A DNA stretch of 38,330 nucleotides from Bacteroidota bacterium (lineage in GTDB: Bacteria > Bacteroidota > Bacteroidia > Bacteroidales > FEN-979), in NCBI GenBank assembly GCA_026391845.1, contig JAPLDG010000204.1, forward strand, positions 16,410 through 54,739. Reading direction: 5' to 3'. A program made the position numbers and the translations under genes. Below, one piece after another: positions 1-8,255 of the stretch (positions are counted from its first letter, which is position 1; every line of letters begins with the position of its first letter). The notes under the pieces are model-generated. The model was not told the origin of the DNA. It did not search any database and was given only the letters and a program-made list of their open reading frames with translations.

Positions 1-249
1 ATCATGGATCCTTTAAAATCCATTGGGGGCGCACGCTAAAGGCAGTCCTCTCCCTGTTTAAAAATGAGTGGTTATACATCAGAGAGATATCCGTAACGCA
101 ATGTTTTGTTTACGACTAAGAACGATGAATGTGGTTGCAGCAGGTTTTTCAGGTGAAACCCGATACAAACTTAGAAATAAAACCAAGATAAAGCAATAAT
201 AGCTTAAAAATCAGAAAGAAATATCCGGGGGTGCAACAGGAATCCGCTG

Positions 250-2784
250 TCAATTGAGTACGGCAACAAAATAATTCATTGGTTCCGGAGCGATATGATG
301 ATCTGTTGTATTGGTGAATTTGACTTCAATTTTCCCTGGTGCACAAACTCTTGAATAGGCTATTACCAGTCCGTCGGGGAGTTCTGCAGAAGGGGAAACG
401 TAAACTGTTTGTCCGGGCTGACAGGTTTCAAACGCAAATTCAACCTTGCGGGATGAATGTGCAGGAACAGGCATCAGTTCTGAAGTCACAGTTCTTTTTA
501 GATGAGCAGGCATTTTAACCGTTTGATCAACCCGCATGATCTGTCCTTCAGGTGAAACATACAGGTTTGGCCATTCAACGGTGGTGCTGTTATATGCGCC
601 CATGCAATAGAGGGTCTGGATATCGTTGTTCCCAAGCCTGACCTGATTGTCTGCGGTGGCTTTTGCGTCGTATCCAACGGCGGTGGTGTTTTCCAGACTC
701 GTCAGTTCCGTTGCGAAATCTGCAGAGGTTCCAACCATCGTATTGTTAATGCCATCATGGCAGGTAATCAACGCACCACTGCCGATGGCTACATTGCCAT
801 TGCCGCTGACATTGTATTTGAGCGCTGAGGTTCCGAATGCAGCATTGCTGTTGCCATGAGCTTCTTTCATGGCATCCCAGCCTATAGCCGTATTGTAGCT
901 GCCTTCTATGTTCTGACTCAATGCAGCTTGTCCGACAGCCACATTTGCCGAACCAAGGGTATTGTTATACATAGCCTGAAATCCGATGGCGGTATTTTCA
1001 CTGGCCGAATCGTTGCGCATGGCCTGGAATCCGATGGCGGTATTGCTATATCCCGCACTGTTCATAAGCATTGCTTCATATCCCATGGCGACATTATTTG
1101 TTCCGGTTCCATTCTGAAACAGTACAGAGTAACCCACGGCAGTGTTATAATCAGCCTTGTTCTGGTTTAACGAATTAAAACCTATTGCGGTGTTGGCACT
1201 GCCATTTTCATTCCACGAAAGGCTTCCTACCCCGAGTGCTGTGTTATTACCGCCACTGGAGTTCTGAAACAAGGACCAGGCTCCGACGGCAGTATTCTGA
1301 TGTCCCCTGTTCTGCTGGAGCGCGACGAAACCGATAGCAGTATTTTCATTGCTCTCGCTATTTGTCTGCAAGGTTCCACTGCCAACAGCAACATTTCCCC
1401 AGCCGGAGGTGTTGGCGCTGAGCGACCATGCGCCAACGGCTGTATTCTCTGAAGCCCTGTTCTCCCTCAGGGCAACAAAGCCAAGCGCTGTGTTATTGCC
1501 GCCCTCCACGTTGTTCTGCAGCGCCCCGTTTCCCATTGCAACATTGCCGGTACCACTGATATTTGATTGCATTGCCCAGGATCCGACAGCCGTGTTTTCG
1601 GAGGCTGTATCCTGTTGCAATGCCAGGAAGCCAATGGCGGTAAGGTCGTTTCCTGTCCGGTTGCCGGAGAGCGCCGAGTTCCCAACCGCCACATTGGAAG
1701 TGCCTCGTGTATTGGAGAACATGGCAGATTCACCCACGGCAGTGTTGTTCCAGGCTGTATCATTTACCAGGGCTGCCCATCCCAATGCCGTAAGATTTTG
1801 GCCGGTGCGGTTCTCCCGTAGCGCTGAATTCCCCATCGCAACATTCCTGGTTCCGGCGGTATTCCAGAACAGAGCGGATTCACCAACGGCAGTATTCTCC
1901 CAGGCGGTATCATTGGCCAGTGCAGCATATCCCAGCGCAGTAAGGTTTTGGCCGGTACGGTTCTCCCGTAGTGCCGAATTCCCCATGGCAACATTCCTGG
2001 TTCCGGAGGTATTCCAGAACAAAGCGGATTCACCCACCGCAGTATTCTCCCAGGCGGTATCATTAGTCAATGCCCCATATCCCAATGCCGTAAGATTTTG
2101 GCCGGTACGGTTTTCACGAAGCGCTGAATTCCCAACAGCAACATTTCTGGCACCGGATGTATTCCATAACAGGGCAGATTCACCAACTGCAGTATTGTCC
2201 CATGCGGTATCGTTATACAAAGCCAGGAACCCGACAGCCGTGTTGTTGTTTCCGTTAATGTTTTCGTGTAATGCTCCATTCCCCACTGCCACATTCTGCG
2301 CCCCGATTGTGTTACGATGCAGCGCTTCTTCACCAATTGCCGTGTTGTCATAAGCTGAATTGTTGTATAGCGACCGATAGCCCAATGCAGTGGCGCGCTT
2401 CGACATGTCAATGATTCCTGCCCGGTCATTGTTCACCCTGAAACGCAGGGAAGAAGTGTCAACGGTGCCGATAAAATTATTCCAGGGGTCCAGCCCGCTG
2501 TTTCCGGTTAACGACCATCCGCTTCCTGCAAGAGGCAGCCAGAAAGCCCCGTCAAAATAATAGTAACGATTGAAGGACGTGTTGTACACCATGAGTCCTG
2601 CGACTGCCTTCCACGTAATCGCATACATCTGCTCATCATTTAGCCGGGGGGGAAGAAATCCGGCAGTATCACTGGAAACATCGAGAATTGAAGAAAAATG
2701 AGGGGTTAATGTGCCGATCCCGACCTGGGAAAAGCCTGACCATGAAGCAACCATCACAGCCAGAAAAAAAATGACCTTTTTCAT
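250..2784 (-). CDS. Secreted YadA-head-like repeat protein (844 aa)
   Basis: Begins with a clear signal peptide (MKKVIFFLAVMVASWSGFSQ). A short N-terminal part of the kind common in Bacteroidota tail-fibre-like proteins follows (VGIGTLTP ... GFLPPRL ... GLMVYN). Residues about 130-700 consist of 16-17-residue units with the pattern N-x-A-V/I/L-G-x-x-A-L-x-x-N-x-x-G, related to the beta-roll head repeats of YadA-type trimeric adhesins. The series closes with a head-cap-like stretch (ENTTAVGYDAKATADNQVRL). No YadA membrane anchor and no T9SS sorting domain is visible; the last 100 residues are a separate, unrecognised domain. The role is inferred to be an extracellular fibrous or adhesive protein, and how it is anchored is unknown. 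It is transcribed divergently from the glycyl radical enzyme gene and ends in TGA. Confidence 0.8.
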   Translation of the reverse strand: MKKVIFFLAVMVASWSGFSQVGIGTLTPHFSSILDVSSDTAGFLPPRLNDEQMYAITWKAVAGLMVYNTSFNRYYYFDGAFWLPLAGSGWSLTGNSGLDPWNNFIGTVDTSSLRFRVNNDRAGIIDMSKRATALGYRSLYNNSAYDNTAIGEEALHRNTIGAQNVAVGNGALHENINGNNNTAVGFLALYNDTAWDNTAVGESALLWNTSGARNVAVGNSALRENRTGQNLTALGYGALTNDTAWENTAVGESALFWNTSGTRNVAMGNSALRENRTGQNLTALGYAALANDTAWENTAVGESALFWNTAGTRNVAMGNSALRENRTGQNLTALGWAALVNDTAWNNTAVGESAMFSNTRGTSNVAVGNSALSGNRTGNDLTAIGFLALQQDTASENTAVGSWAMQSNISGTGNVAMGNGALQNNVEGGNNTALGFVALRENRASENTAVGAWSLSANTSGWGNVAVGSGTLQTNSESNENTAIGFVALQQNRGHQNTAVGAWSLFQNSSGGNNTALGVGSLSWNENGSANTAIGFNSLNQNKADYNTAVGYSVLFQNGTGTNNVAMGYEAMLMNSAGYSNTAIGFQAMRNDSASENTAIGFQAMYNNTLGSANVAVGQAALSQNIEGSYNTAIGWDAMKEAHGNSNAAFGTSALKYNVSGNGNVAIGSGALITCHDGINNTMVGTSADFATELTSLENTTAVGYDAKATADNQVRLGNNDIQTLYCMGAYNSTTVEWPNLYVSPEGQIMRVDQTVKMPAHLKRTVTSELMPVPAHSSRKVEFAFETCQPGQTVYVSPSAELPDGLVIAYSRVCAPGKIEVKFTNTTDHHIAPEPMNYFVAVLN
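1651..2250 (-). repeat. Four tandem 150-bp units inside the head-repeat gene
   Basis: A landmark (taagattttggccggt on the plus strand, or close variants) recurs with its TTTTG ending at 1800, 1950 and 2100, so the period is exactly 150 bp or 50 codons. A degenerate version ends at 1650. Each unit encodes three 16-17-residue beta-roll repeats. The copies at 1801-1950 and 1951-2100 are nearly identical. Because the period is a multiple of three, gain or loss of a unit would keep the frame. Confidence 0.85.
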
Positions 2785-2846
2785 ATCCGTGGTTTTTAAT
2801 GTGTTGAAGATCTTCTATTAAAAAACTATACGTTTTTTTTATGGTA

Positions 2847-2878
2847 TAAAAATAAAACTCTTCCATGTTTTTTCCAAA
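2847..2878 (-). promoter_or_regulatory. Candidate Bacteroidota promoter for the head-repeat gene
   Basis: On the minus strand TTTG (2878-2875) is followed after 20 nt by TATTTTTA (2854-2847). This matches TAnnTTTG except for the last base. The expected start of transcription is about 55 nt before the ATG at 2784. Confidence 0.45.
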
Positions 2879-2897
2879 TTAAATTTATGACCGGCCG

Positions 2898-2928
2898 TTT
2901 GTCCTTTTTAGAGTATTGCGTAATTTTG
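2898..2928 (+). promoter_or_regulatory. Bacteroidota promoter for the glycyl radical enzyme operon
   Basis: TTTG at 2898-2901, 19 nt, then TAATTTTG at 2921-2928, a full match to TAnnTTTG. Transcription should start near 2932-2936. That leaves essentially no leader for the first in-frame ATG (2936) and about 100 nt for the ATG at 3035. Confidence 0.65.
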
Positions 2929-3034
2929 TGAACCTATGTTTGAACACTTCAGATCTCACACACTTGTGCCTGAAAGACCGGCAGCATCGGAAGGGAATTT
3001 TTACCCGCCGGAAAATAAAGATATTGGTCCGGGA

Positions 3035-5398
3035 ATGAATGAACGGATTCAGAAACTGCGTAAGCTGAGTGTTGAAGCCCAGCCCTCTTTGTCAATCGAA
3101 CGTGCCTTGCATGAAACGGCCTTTTACAAGGAAAACCTTGGAACATGTTCTGTCCCGGTTTTACGTGCATTGAATTTTCTGGATCATTGCCGGAAGAAAA
3201 CCATTTACCTGGGCGAAGGAGAGCTGATCGTCGGAGAAAGAGGCCCTGCACCAGGAGTCATTCCTACATTCCCGGAACTGACCTGCCACAGCGTGGAAGA
3301 TTTCCAGGTTTTAAATTCCCGTGAAATGCAGCGATATACCATAAGCCAGGCCGACATTGAGCGCTACGTGTCAGATGTAATCCCATATTGGAAAAATAAA
3401 ACGCAGCGTGAACGGATTTTCAGTCATGTCCCAAAGGAATGGAAAGCAGCCTATGAAGCCGGGTTGTTTACCGAGTTCATGGAGCAGCGCGCTCCCGGAC
3501 ATACTGCCCTGGATGGTAAAATTTACCGGAAAGGAATGCTGGATTTTAAAAAGGAGATTGCTGTAAATCTTGGTGTACTTGATTACCTGAACGATCCGGA
3601 GGCCACCGATAAATCGGAACAATGGAAGGCCATGGATATTGCCTGCGATGCCGTCATCCTGTTTGCCGAACGTCATGCCGGTCTGGCTGACGAACTTGCT
3701 TTACTGGAAGCGGATCAAAACCGTGCCGCCGAACTAAAAAAGATCGCAGAGGTATGCAGGTGGGTCCCGGCCAATGCACCTCGAAACTTTTGGGAGGCAA
3801 TTCAAATGTATTGGTTTGTTCATCTGGGTACTATCACGGAACTGAATGGGTGGGATGCCATGAACCCGGGCCATTTTGACCAGCATCTTACCCCGTTTTA
3901 TGAACAGGGTATAGCTGCCGGCACACTGACAAGAGAAGAGGCAAAAGAGCTGATTTCCTGTTTCTGGATCAAGGTTAACAATCATCCCGCGCCACCCAAG
4001 GTAGGCATTACGGCACGTGAAAGCGGCACATACAACGATTTTACCAACATCAACATCGGCGGGGTTAAGGGCGATGGAAGCGATGGCGCAACTGAAGTTT
4101 CGTACATCATGCTCGAAGTTATCAAGGAGCTTCATATCCTGCAGCCCGGCAGTTCGGTGCACATCAGCACCAACACACCGGATAAACTGCTTCATGCAGC
4201 AGTCCGTGTGATCCGCCAGGGCCATGGATATCCTTCTGTTTTCAATCCGGATATTTATATCCCTGAACTGATTCGCCAGGGGAAAACCCTTCAGGATGCA
4301 CGCGAGGGAGGCTGCAGCGGCTGCATCGAAGTGGGTGCTTTTGGCAAGGAAGCTTACCTGCTCACCGGGTATCTGAATGTTCCTAAAATCCTTGAAATAA
4401 CACTCAATAACGGTATTGATCCGATGACCGGTAAACTTGCCGGTATCAAAACGGGAGATCCCGGGTTGTTTGATACTTTTGAAGCGCTTTATTCGGCATT
4501 TCTGAAACAACTTCACTTTGTGGTTGACCAAAAAATGCGCGTCAGCAACTACATCGACCGCATGTTTGCCAAATATGCACCCGCCCCGTTTCTTTCGGTG
4601 GTAATAGATGATTGCATCGCCAGGGGAAAAGACTATTATGACGGAGGCCCGAGATATAATACCAGTTATATTCAGTGCTGCGGGCTGGGAACGGTGACTG
4701 ATAGTTTTGCAGCGCTGAAGAAACATGTTTTTGAAGAAAAAATGTTCACCCTCCCCCGGATACTTGATGCGCTGTCGAACAACTTCATGGGCGAAGAGGT
4801 ACTTCGCCAGACAATGATGAACCGGACTCCTTTTTTCGGGAACGATGATGACTTTGCAGATGATCTTGCTGTACGGATTTACAACGATCTGTTTGATACG
4901 ATTGATGGTAAACCCAACATCAAACCTGGAGGAAAATATCACCTGAACATGCTCTCAACAACCTGTCATGTTTATTTTGGCAAAGTGACGGGAGCAACAC
5001 CCAATGGCCGTTTGGCCGGGAAATCGGTTTCCGATGGCACCTCCCCTTCACATGGGGCAGATACCCATGGTCCTACTGCTGTGCTGAAGTCGCTGGGAAA
5101 ACTCGATCATATAAAATCCGGGGGAACCCTCCTGAACCAAAGGTTTCTACCAGGTTTGCTGCGCAAGGAAGAAGATATCAAAAAACTTGGACAGTTGATC
5201 AGGAGCTATTTTATGCTTGGCGGGCACCACATTCAGTTCAATATAGTTGACACCGCCACACTGCTGGCGGCACAAGCCTGTCCGGAGGATTATAAGGATC
5301 TCCTGGTAAGAATGGCCGGCTACAGTGATTACTTCAATGATATGAATATTGACTTGCAGCAGGAGATCATCGAAAGAACGGAAAACGATGCATATTAA
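3035..5398 (+). CDS. hypD: trans-4-hydroxy-L-proline dehydratase-type glycyl radical enzyme
   Basis: Predicted to dehydrate trans-4-hydroxy-L-proline to pyrroline-5-carboxylate in the cytoplasm by a glycyl radical mechanism. From this start the protein is 787 aa, close to the roughly 789 aa of Clostridioides difficile HypD. It shares that family's motifs as I recall them: EFMEQRAPGHT (His156), TYNDFTNIN (Asp335, Phe336), GCSGCIE with thiyl Cys430 and Glu432, and C-terminal VRMAGYSDYF with radical Gly762. These are offset by only 3-4 residues from C. difficile H160, D339/F340, C434/E436 and G765. An in-frame ATG at 2936 would add 33 residues, but it sits at the predicted transcription start and the family begins where M3035 does (NERIQKLR...SIERA). 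The activase gene follows after 27 bp. The symbol is the dehydratase hypD, not the hydrogenase-maturation gene. Another HypD-like substrate cannot be excluded. Confidence 0.85.
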   Translation: MNERIQKLRKLSVEAQPSLSIERALHETAFYKENLGTCSVPVLRALNFLDHCRKKTIYLGEGELIVGERGPAPGVIPTFPELTCHSVEDFQVLNSREMQRYTISQADIERYVSDVIPYWKNKTQRERIFSHVPKEWKAAYEAGLFTEFMEQRAPGHTALDGKIYRKGMLDFKKEIAVNLGVLDYLNDPEATDKSEQWKAMDIACDAVILFAERHAGLADELALLEADQNRAAELKKIAEVCRWVPANAPRNFWEAIQMYWFVHLGTITELNGWDAMNPGHFDQHLTPFYEQGIAAGTLTREEAKELISCFWIKVNNHPAPPKVGITARESGTYNDFTNINIGGVKGDGSDGATEVSYIMLEVIKELHILQPGSSVHISTNTPDKLLHAAVRVIRQGHGYPSVFNPDIYIPELIRQGKTLQDAREGGCSGCIEVGAFGKEAYLLTGYLNVPKILEITLNNGIDPMTGKLAGIKTGDPGLFDTFEALYSAFLKQLHFVVDQKMRVSNYIDRMFAKYAPAPFLSVVIDDCIARGKDYYDGGPRYNTSYIQCCGLGTVTDSFAALKKHVFEEKMFTLPRILDALSNNFMGEEVLRQTMMNRTPFFGNDDDFADDLAVRIYNDLFDTIDGKPNIKPGGKYHLNMLSTTCHVYFGKVTGATPNGRLAGKSVSDGTSPSHGADTHGPTAVLKSLGKLDHIKSGGTLLNQRFLPGLLRKEEDIKKLGQLIRSYFMLGGHHIQFNIVDTATLLAAQACPEDYKDLLVRMAGYSDYFNDMNIDLQQEIIERTENDAY

Positions 5399-5425
5399 CG
5401 ACCTTGTCCTGTATCGATTATTGAC

Positions 5426-6334
5426 ATGACTGAAGCATTGATTTTTGACATCAAGCGATATGCCATCAACGATGGTCCCGGAATCAGGATGGTAATCTTT
5501 TTGAAAGGATGCAACCTTCATTGTGCATGGTGCCACAACCCGGAAGGCATTTCAGCGGATGCAGAGAAAATGTATGCGATTTCAAAATGCATCAAATGCG
5601 GCACCTGTGTGGCCGCCTGTCCGGGAAAAGCCATTACCCTGAATGCAAAAGGAATTGTTACCGATCCCGCCCTTTGCACCATGTGTGGCAGGTGTGCAGA
5701 AGTTTGCCCTACAAAAGCCATCGAAATGTCGGGCAAATCAATGACAGTTGACGAAATCATGGATATCATTGAAAAAGACCGGGTTTTTTTCGATCATTCC
5801 GGTGGCGGGGTCACCTTCTCAGGTGGAGAACCAATGCTTCATTCCGGGGTGCTGGTTGAATTGCTTGATGTCTGCGGTGAGAGGGGGATCCACCGGACTG
5901 TTGATACCGCAGGACATATCAGCAAAGCGGTTCTGCTGGAAGTTGCCCGTCGAACAGATCTGTTTCTGTATGACCTGAAGATGATGGATGCTGATGAGCA
6001 TGAAGTCTGGACCGGGATAAAAAATGATAAGATCATCGACAATCTGAAAATCCTTGCAGCCTCAGGGGCTCATATCATCATCCGCATTCCGATGATCGGA
6101 GGGGTTAATGACCATGAAGAGAATATCCGGAAAACTGCTGAATTTATTGCTGGTTTAGCAGGTGAAAAAAAAGAGGTTCACCTGCTCCCATTCCATCCCG
6201 TGGCCCAAAACAAATATGCGAAACTGGGAAGGGCAGATGATTTTGACCCGTTGTCGGTACCTGACCAGGAAATCCTCTCCCGGAACATCGCCATCTTTTT
6301 TGAATATGGAATCAAAGCCTCTACGGGTGGATAG
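5426..6334 (+). CDS. hypE: Glycyl radical enzyme activase (radical SAM, PflA family)
   Basis: Installs the glycyl radical on the enzyme encoded just upstream, using S-adenosylmethionine and a reduced 4Fe-4S cluster. The radical-SAM cysteines lie near the N-terminus (GCNLHCAWC: C29, C33, C36). A two-cluster ferredoxin insert follows (C55/C58/C61/C65 and C84/C87/C90/C94), as in activases of non-PFL glycyl radical enzymes. A GGEP-type SAM-binding motif is present at TFSGGEPMLHSG. Length (302 aa) is normal. The 27-bp gap, shared strand and lack of an internal promoter support one operon. The symbol follows the dehydratase partner and is less certain than the family. Confidence 0.85.
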   Translation: MTEALIFDIKRYAINDGPGIRMVIFLKGCNLHCAWCHNPEGISADAEKMYAISKCIKCGTCVAACPGKAITLNAKGIVTDPALCTMCGRCAEVCPTKAIEMSGKSMTVDEIMDIIEKDRVFFDHSGGGVTFSGGEPMLHSGVLVELLDVCGERGIHRTVDTAGHISKAVLLEVARRTDLFLYDLKMMDADEHEVWTGIKNDKIIDNLKILAASGAHIIIRIPMIGGVNDHEENIRKTAEFIAGLAGEKKEVHLLPFHPVAQNKYAKLGRADDFDPLSVPDQEILSRNIAIFFEYGIKASTGG

Positions 6335-6386
6335 GTAACCTCATTTAAACAAACAACTGAAGGAACCTGTGCGGTTGAAAAAACGC

Positions 6387-6394
6387 TATCTTTG
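6387..6394 (+). promoter_or_regulatory. Candidate -7 box (TATCTTTG)
   Basis: A full match to TAnnTTTG lies 5 nt before the ATG at 6400. No -33 TTTG is seen at the usual distance. If used, the message would be nearly leaderless. Confidence 0.4.
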
Positions 6395-6399
6395 CTGCC

Positions 6400-6708
6400 A
6401 TGAAATCAAGTATGGGTATCCGGATGGTTTTGTTTTTCCTTGTCCTGGCTATTGGTTGTTTTGACAAGCATCTTTCATATTATTGCCCGGTGGAGATAAC
6501 ACTTCTCACCGAGGCAGACACCTTGCCTGCTCACAGCGATCTTCCTGTTAAATCATGCGATTATCATGAAGACATCACGTTAAAGAACGTTTTCTGTGTC
6601 ATCCCGGCACCTCTTGAATTTTTGGTTCCTGAATACAGAATTTTCAATAATCCTGTTCAACACGTTCCTCCAAAATCGGTGTGGCAACCACCTGAGATGA
6701 GCGCCTGA
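6400..6708 (+). CDS. Small exported protein of unknown function (102 aa)
   Basis: I do not recognise the family. The N-terminus is a hydrophobic export signal (MGIRMVLFFLVLAIGC), and Cys20 could be a lipoprotein acylation site, although the lipobox is not canonical. Four further cysteines occur at irregular spacing. The C-terminus ends in SVWQPPEMSA; I weakly recall similar W-Q-P-P endings in small Bacteroidota proteins encoded beside metal efflux genes. Here the next gene is a cation diffusion facilitator, after a 267-bp gap that contains an inverted repeat. A periplasmic or envelope location is likely, and any metal-related role is only inferred from position. Confidence 0.55.
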   Translation: MKSSMGIRMVLFFLVLAIGCFDKHLSYYCPVEITLLTEADTLPAHSDLPVKSCDYHEDITLKNVFCVIPAPLEFLVPEYRIFNNPVQHVPPKSVWQPPEMSA

Positions 6709-6806
6709 CCCTTGATCAGGTTTTCCTTGCTTATCATATTCTGCTCTCTTTAATCCTTATCAATCCGCGCATAGAGGATGTTTACAAAGCCGCCATTGCT
6801 TTCCTT

Positions 6807-6879
6807 ACCGCCAAGACACTAAGGCGCAAAAAATTGAAAATCAATAATTTTTATTTTCGCGTTTTTGCGACTTTGCGGT
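6807..6879. repeat. Imperfect long inverted repeat in intergenic DNA
   Basis: The left arm 6807-6832 (begins ACCGCCAAGACACTAAGG) and right arm 6854-6879 pair at 19 of 26 positions around a 21-nt AT-rich loop. Arms of this ACCGCAAAG...GCAAA type are, from general knowledge, a frequent dispersed repeat in Bacteroidota intergenic DNA. It may form a hairpin in the transcript between the small exported protein and the CDF gene. Confidence 0.6.
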
Positions 6880-6975
6880 GAAATTCGCCTTTTAAGACAA
6901 CCTCTGAATATATTTCATACAAGGAACTGAACAGAAGTCACCCGTTAATATATCCAACAAAAACAAAGACCATCG

Positions 6976-7875
6976 ATGAAAAACAGAATGGAAATTGAGA
7001 AGAAACGAGTGGCCGGCGTTTCGGTAATCGCCGCATTTTTTCTCACAGGATTTAAACTGGTAGTGGGACTGCTTACAGGCAGTCTTGGACTGCTGTCGGA
7101 AGCGCTGCATTCAGGCCTCGATCTGGTTGCTGCCATTATCACCTATTTTTCGGTTCGGATTTCCGACAAGCCACCCGATAAAAATCATCATTATGGCCAT
7201 GGGAAAATTGAAAACTTCTCGGCCCTGATTGAAACCTTTCTGCTGCTGATCACTTGTGCCTGGATTATTTATGAAGCCGTTCACAGGCTAGTCAGCGGAG
7301 ACACACGGATCGAGGTGAACATGTTCAGCTATTTCGTTGTACTCACCTCCATTGCCATTGATATTGCAAGGTCAAGAGCCCTGTACAGGGTGGCCCGGAA
7401 ATACAACAGCCAGGCCCTGGAAGCCGACGCACTTCACTTTTCAACAGATATCTGGAGTTCAGCAGTTGTATTGCTTGGCCTGATCATGGCTCAGTTTGGG
7501 TGGTTCTTTGCCGATTCAGTTTCGGCTCTGGCTGTCGCATTCATCGTACTGGGAGTATCCTGGCGATTGGGTAAACGCGCCGCAGATGTATTGCTTGACC
7601 GCAGTCCTGCACCATTGGTCAGCCAACTCGAACTTGTGCTCAATCAGGCACAAGGAATTTTGCGGTATCACGACCTGAAAGTCAGGACTTCCGGAGCCGA
7701 AAATTTCATTGAAGTAACGATCCATGTGCAACCCGGACTTGCCCTTGAACAAGCACACGCAATATCGCATCTTGTTGAAAAACAGATTACTCATGCGATA
7801 CCCAGATCCTTTGTCCATGTTCATATCGAACCGGATGAACATCAGCCTGACCTTGCTGAAACCGACCCAATGTAA
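6976..7875 (+). CDS. Cation diffusion facilitator (zinc-type metal exporter)
   Basis: An inner-membrane divalent cation/proton antiporter that probably moves Zn2+ or a similar metal out of the cytoplasm. The 299-aa protein has six predicted membrane segments and a C-terminal cytoplasmic domain (about 205-285) of the CDF type. The transport-site residues are visible as HSGLD (H45, D49) in TM2 and HFSTD (H154, D158) in TM5. The HD/HD set is typical of zinc-selective members. The TM2-TM3 linker carries KNHHYGHGKIE, also characteristic. Translation could instead begin at Met5. It is followed 31 bp later by a zinc-ribbon gene on the same strand, probably co-transcribed. Confidence 0.85.
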   Translation: MKNRMEIEKKRVAGVSVIAAFFLTGFKLVVGLLTGSLGLLSEALHSGLDLVAAIITYFSVRISDKPPDKNHHYGHGKIENFSALIETFLLLITCAWIIYEAVHRLVSGDTRIEVNMFSYFVVLTSIAIDIARSRALYRVARKYNSQALEADALHFSTDIWSSAVVLLGLIMAQFGWFFADSVSALAVAFIVLGVSWRLGKRAADVLLDRSPAPLVSQLELVLNQAQGILRYHDLKVRTSGAENFIEVTIHVQPGLALEQAHAISHLVEKQITHAIPRSFVHVHIEPDEHQPDLAETDPM

Positions 7876-7906
7876 TTACTGTTTAATTATCTTAAAAAAT
7901 AAAAAA

Positions 7907-8209
7907 ATGAACTGTCCAAAATGCAACATCACCCTTCTGATGACCGATCGTCAGGGTATAGAAATTGATTATTGTCCGCAATGCCGCGGTATATGGCTCG
8001 ATCGCGGAGAACTTGAAAAAATCATTGAGCTGTCGCCGGCGAGAAACCCTGCCATGGACCAGCCTCAGGGATTTCCCCCCATGGGTTACAGCGATTATCA
8101 TCATGACAAACATGACGACCATGACAATCATGGCAGTCAGCATGGGTATGGCGGCGCTTATGGCCATCGAAGGAAAAAAGGGTTTCTTGGAGAACTTTTC
8201 GATTTCTAA
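7907..8209 (+). CDS. TFIIB-type zinc-ribbon protein with His/Asp-rich tail (100 aa)
   Basis: The N-terminus is a zinc ribbon of the zf-TFIIB family: MNCPKCNITL, then CPQCRGIWLDRGELEKI, giving CxxC-x19-CxxC. Residues about 60-92 are very rich in His, Asp and Gly (HHDKHDDHDNHGSQHGYGG) and look metal-binding. The end is basic and aromatic (RRKKGFLGELFDF). The ATG at 7907 is chosen because the ribbon starts there and an A-rich tract precedes it; a longer in-frame reading from 7724 would overlap the CDF gene in another frame. Family function is unknown. Position 31 bp behind a zinc-type exporter suggests metal handling, which is inference. Confidence 0.75.
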   Translation: MNCPKCNITLLMTDRQGIEIDYCPQCRGIWLDRGELEKIIELSPARNPAMDQPQGFPPMGYSDYHHDKHDDHDNHGSQHGYGGAYGHRRKKGFLGELFDF

Positions 8210-8228
8210 ATCCTGTCCGATCAGATGG

Positions 8229-8255
8229 CTGATACCGGGCTCTGCCCGGTATCAG
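8229..8255. terminator. Hairpin between convergent genes
   Basis: A perfect 12-bp stem (CTGATACCGGGC / GCCCGGTATCAG) with a TCT loop sits between the ends of the zinc-ribbon gene and the minus-strand GT-C-like gene, overlapping the latter's stop codon. There is no clear T-tract on either side, so termination is inferred from stem strength and position. Confidence 0.5.

Noticed and set aside
1349..2353. Open frame of 334 codons on the plus strand across the head-repeat gene
   Set aside because: It is the antisense of the 150-bp repeats; repetition keeps several frames open. No signal peptide, promoter or known motif, whereas the minus-strand frame has all expected features.
250..2784. Classical trimeric autotransporter
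   Set aside because: Head-like repeats are present, but there is no C-terminal YadA beta-barrel anchor.
2936..3034. Extra 33 N-terminal residues of the dehydratase
   Set aside because: The ATG sits at the predicted transcription start and the residues do not resemble the family N-terminus.
3734..4942. Open frame of 402 codons on the minus strand within the dehydratase gene
   Set aside because: It lies entirely antisense to a well-conserved enzyme and has no recognisable domain or leader.
7724..7906. Longer start of the zinc-ribbon protein
   Set aside because: It would overlap the CDF gene in another frame, and the extra residues have no domain; the ribbon begins exactly at Met 7907.
8229..8255. 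Confident rho-independent terminator
   Set aside because: The stem is perfect, but no T-tract follows on either strand, so it is reported only as a probable terminator hairpin.
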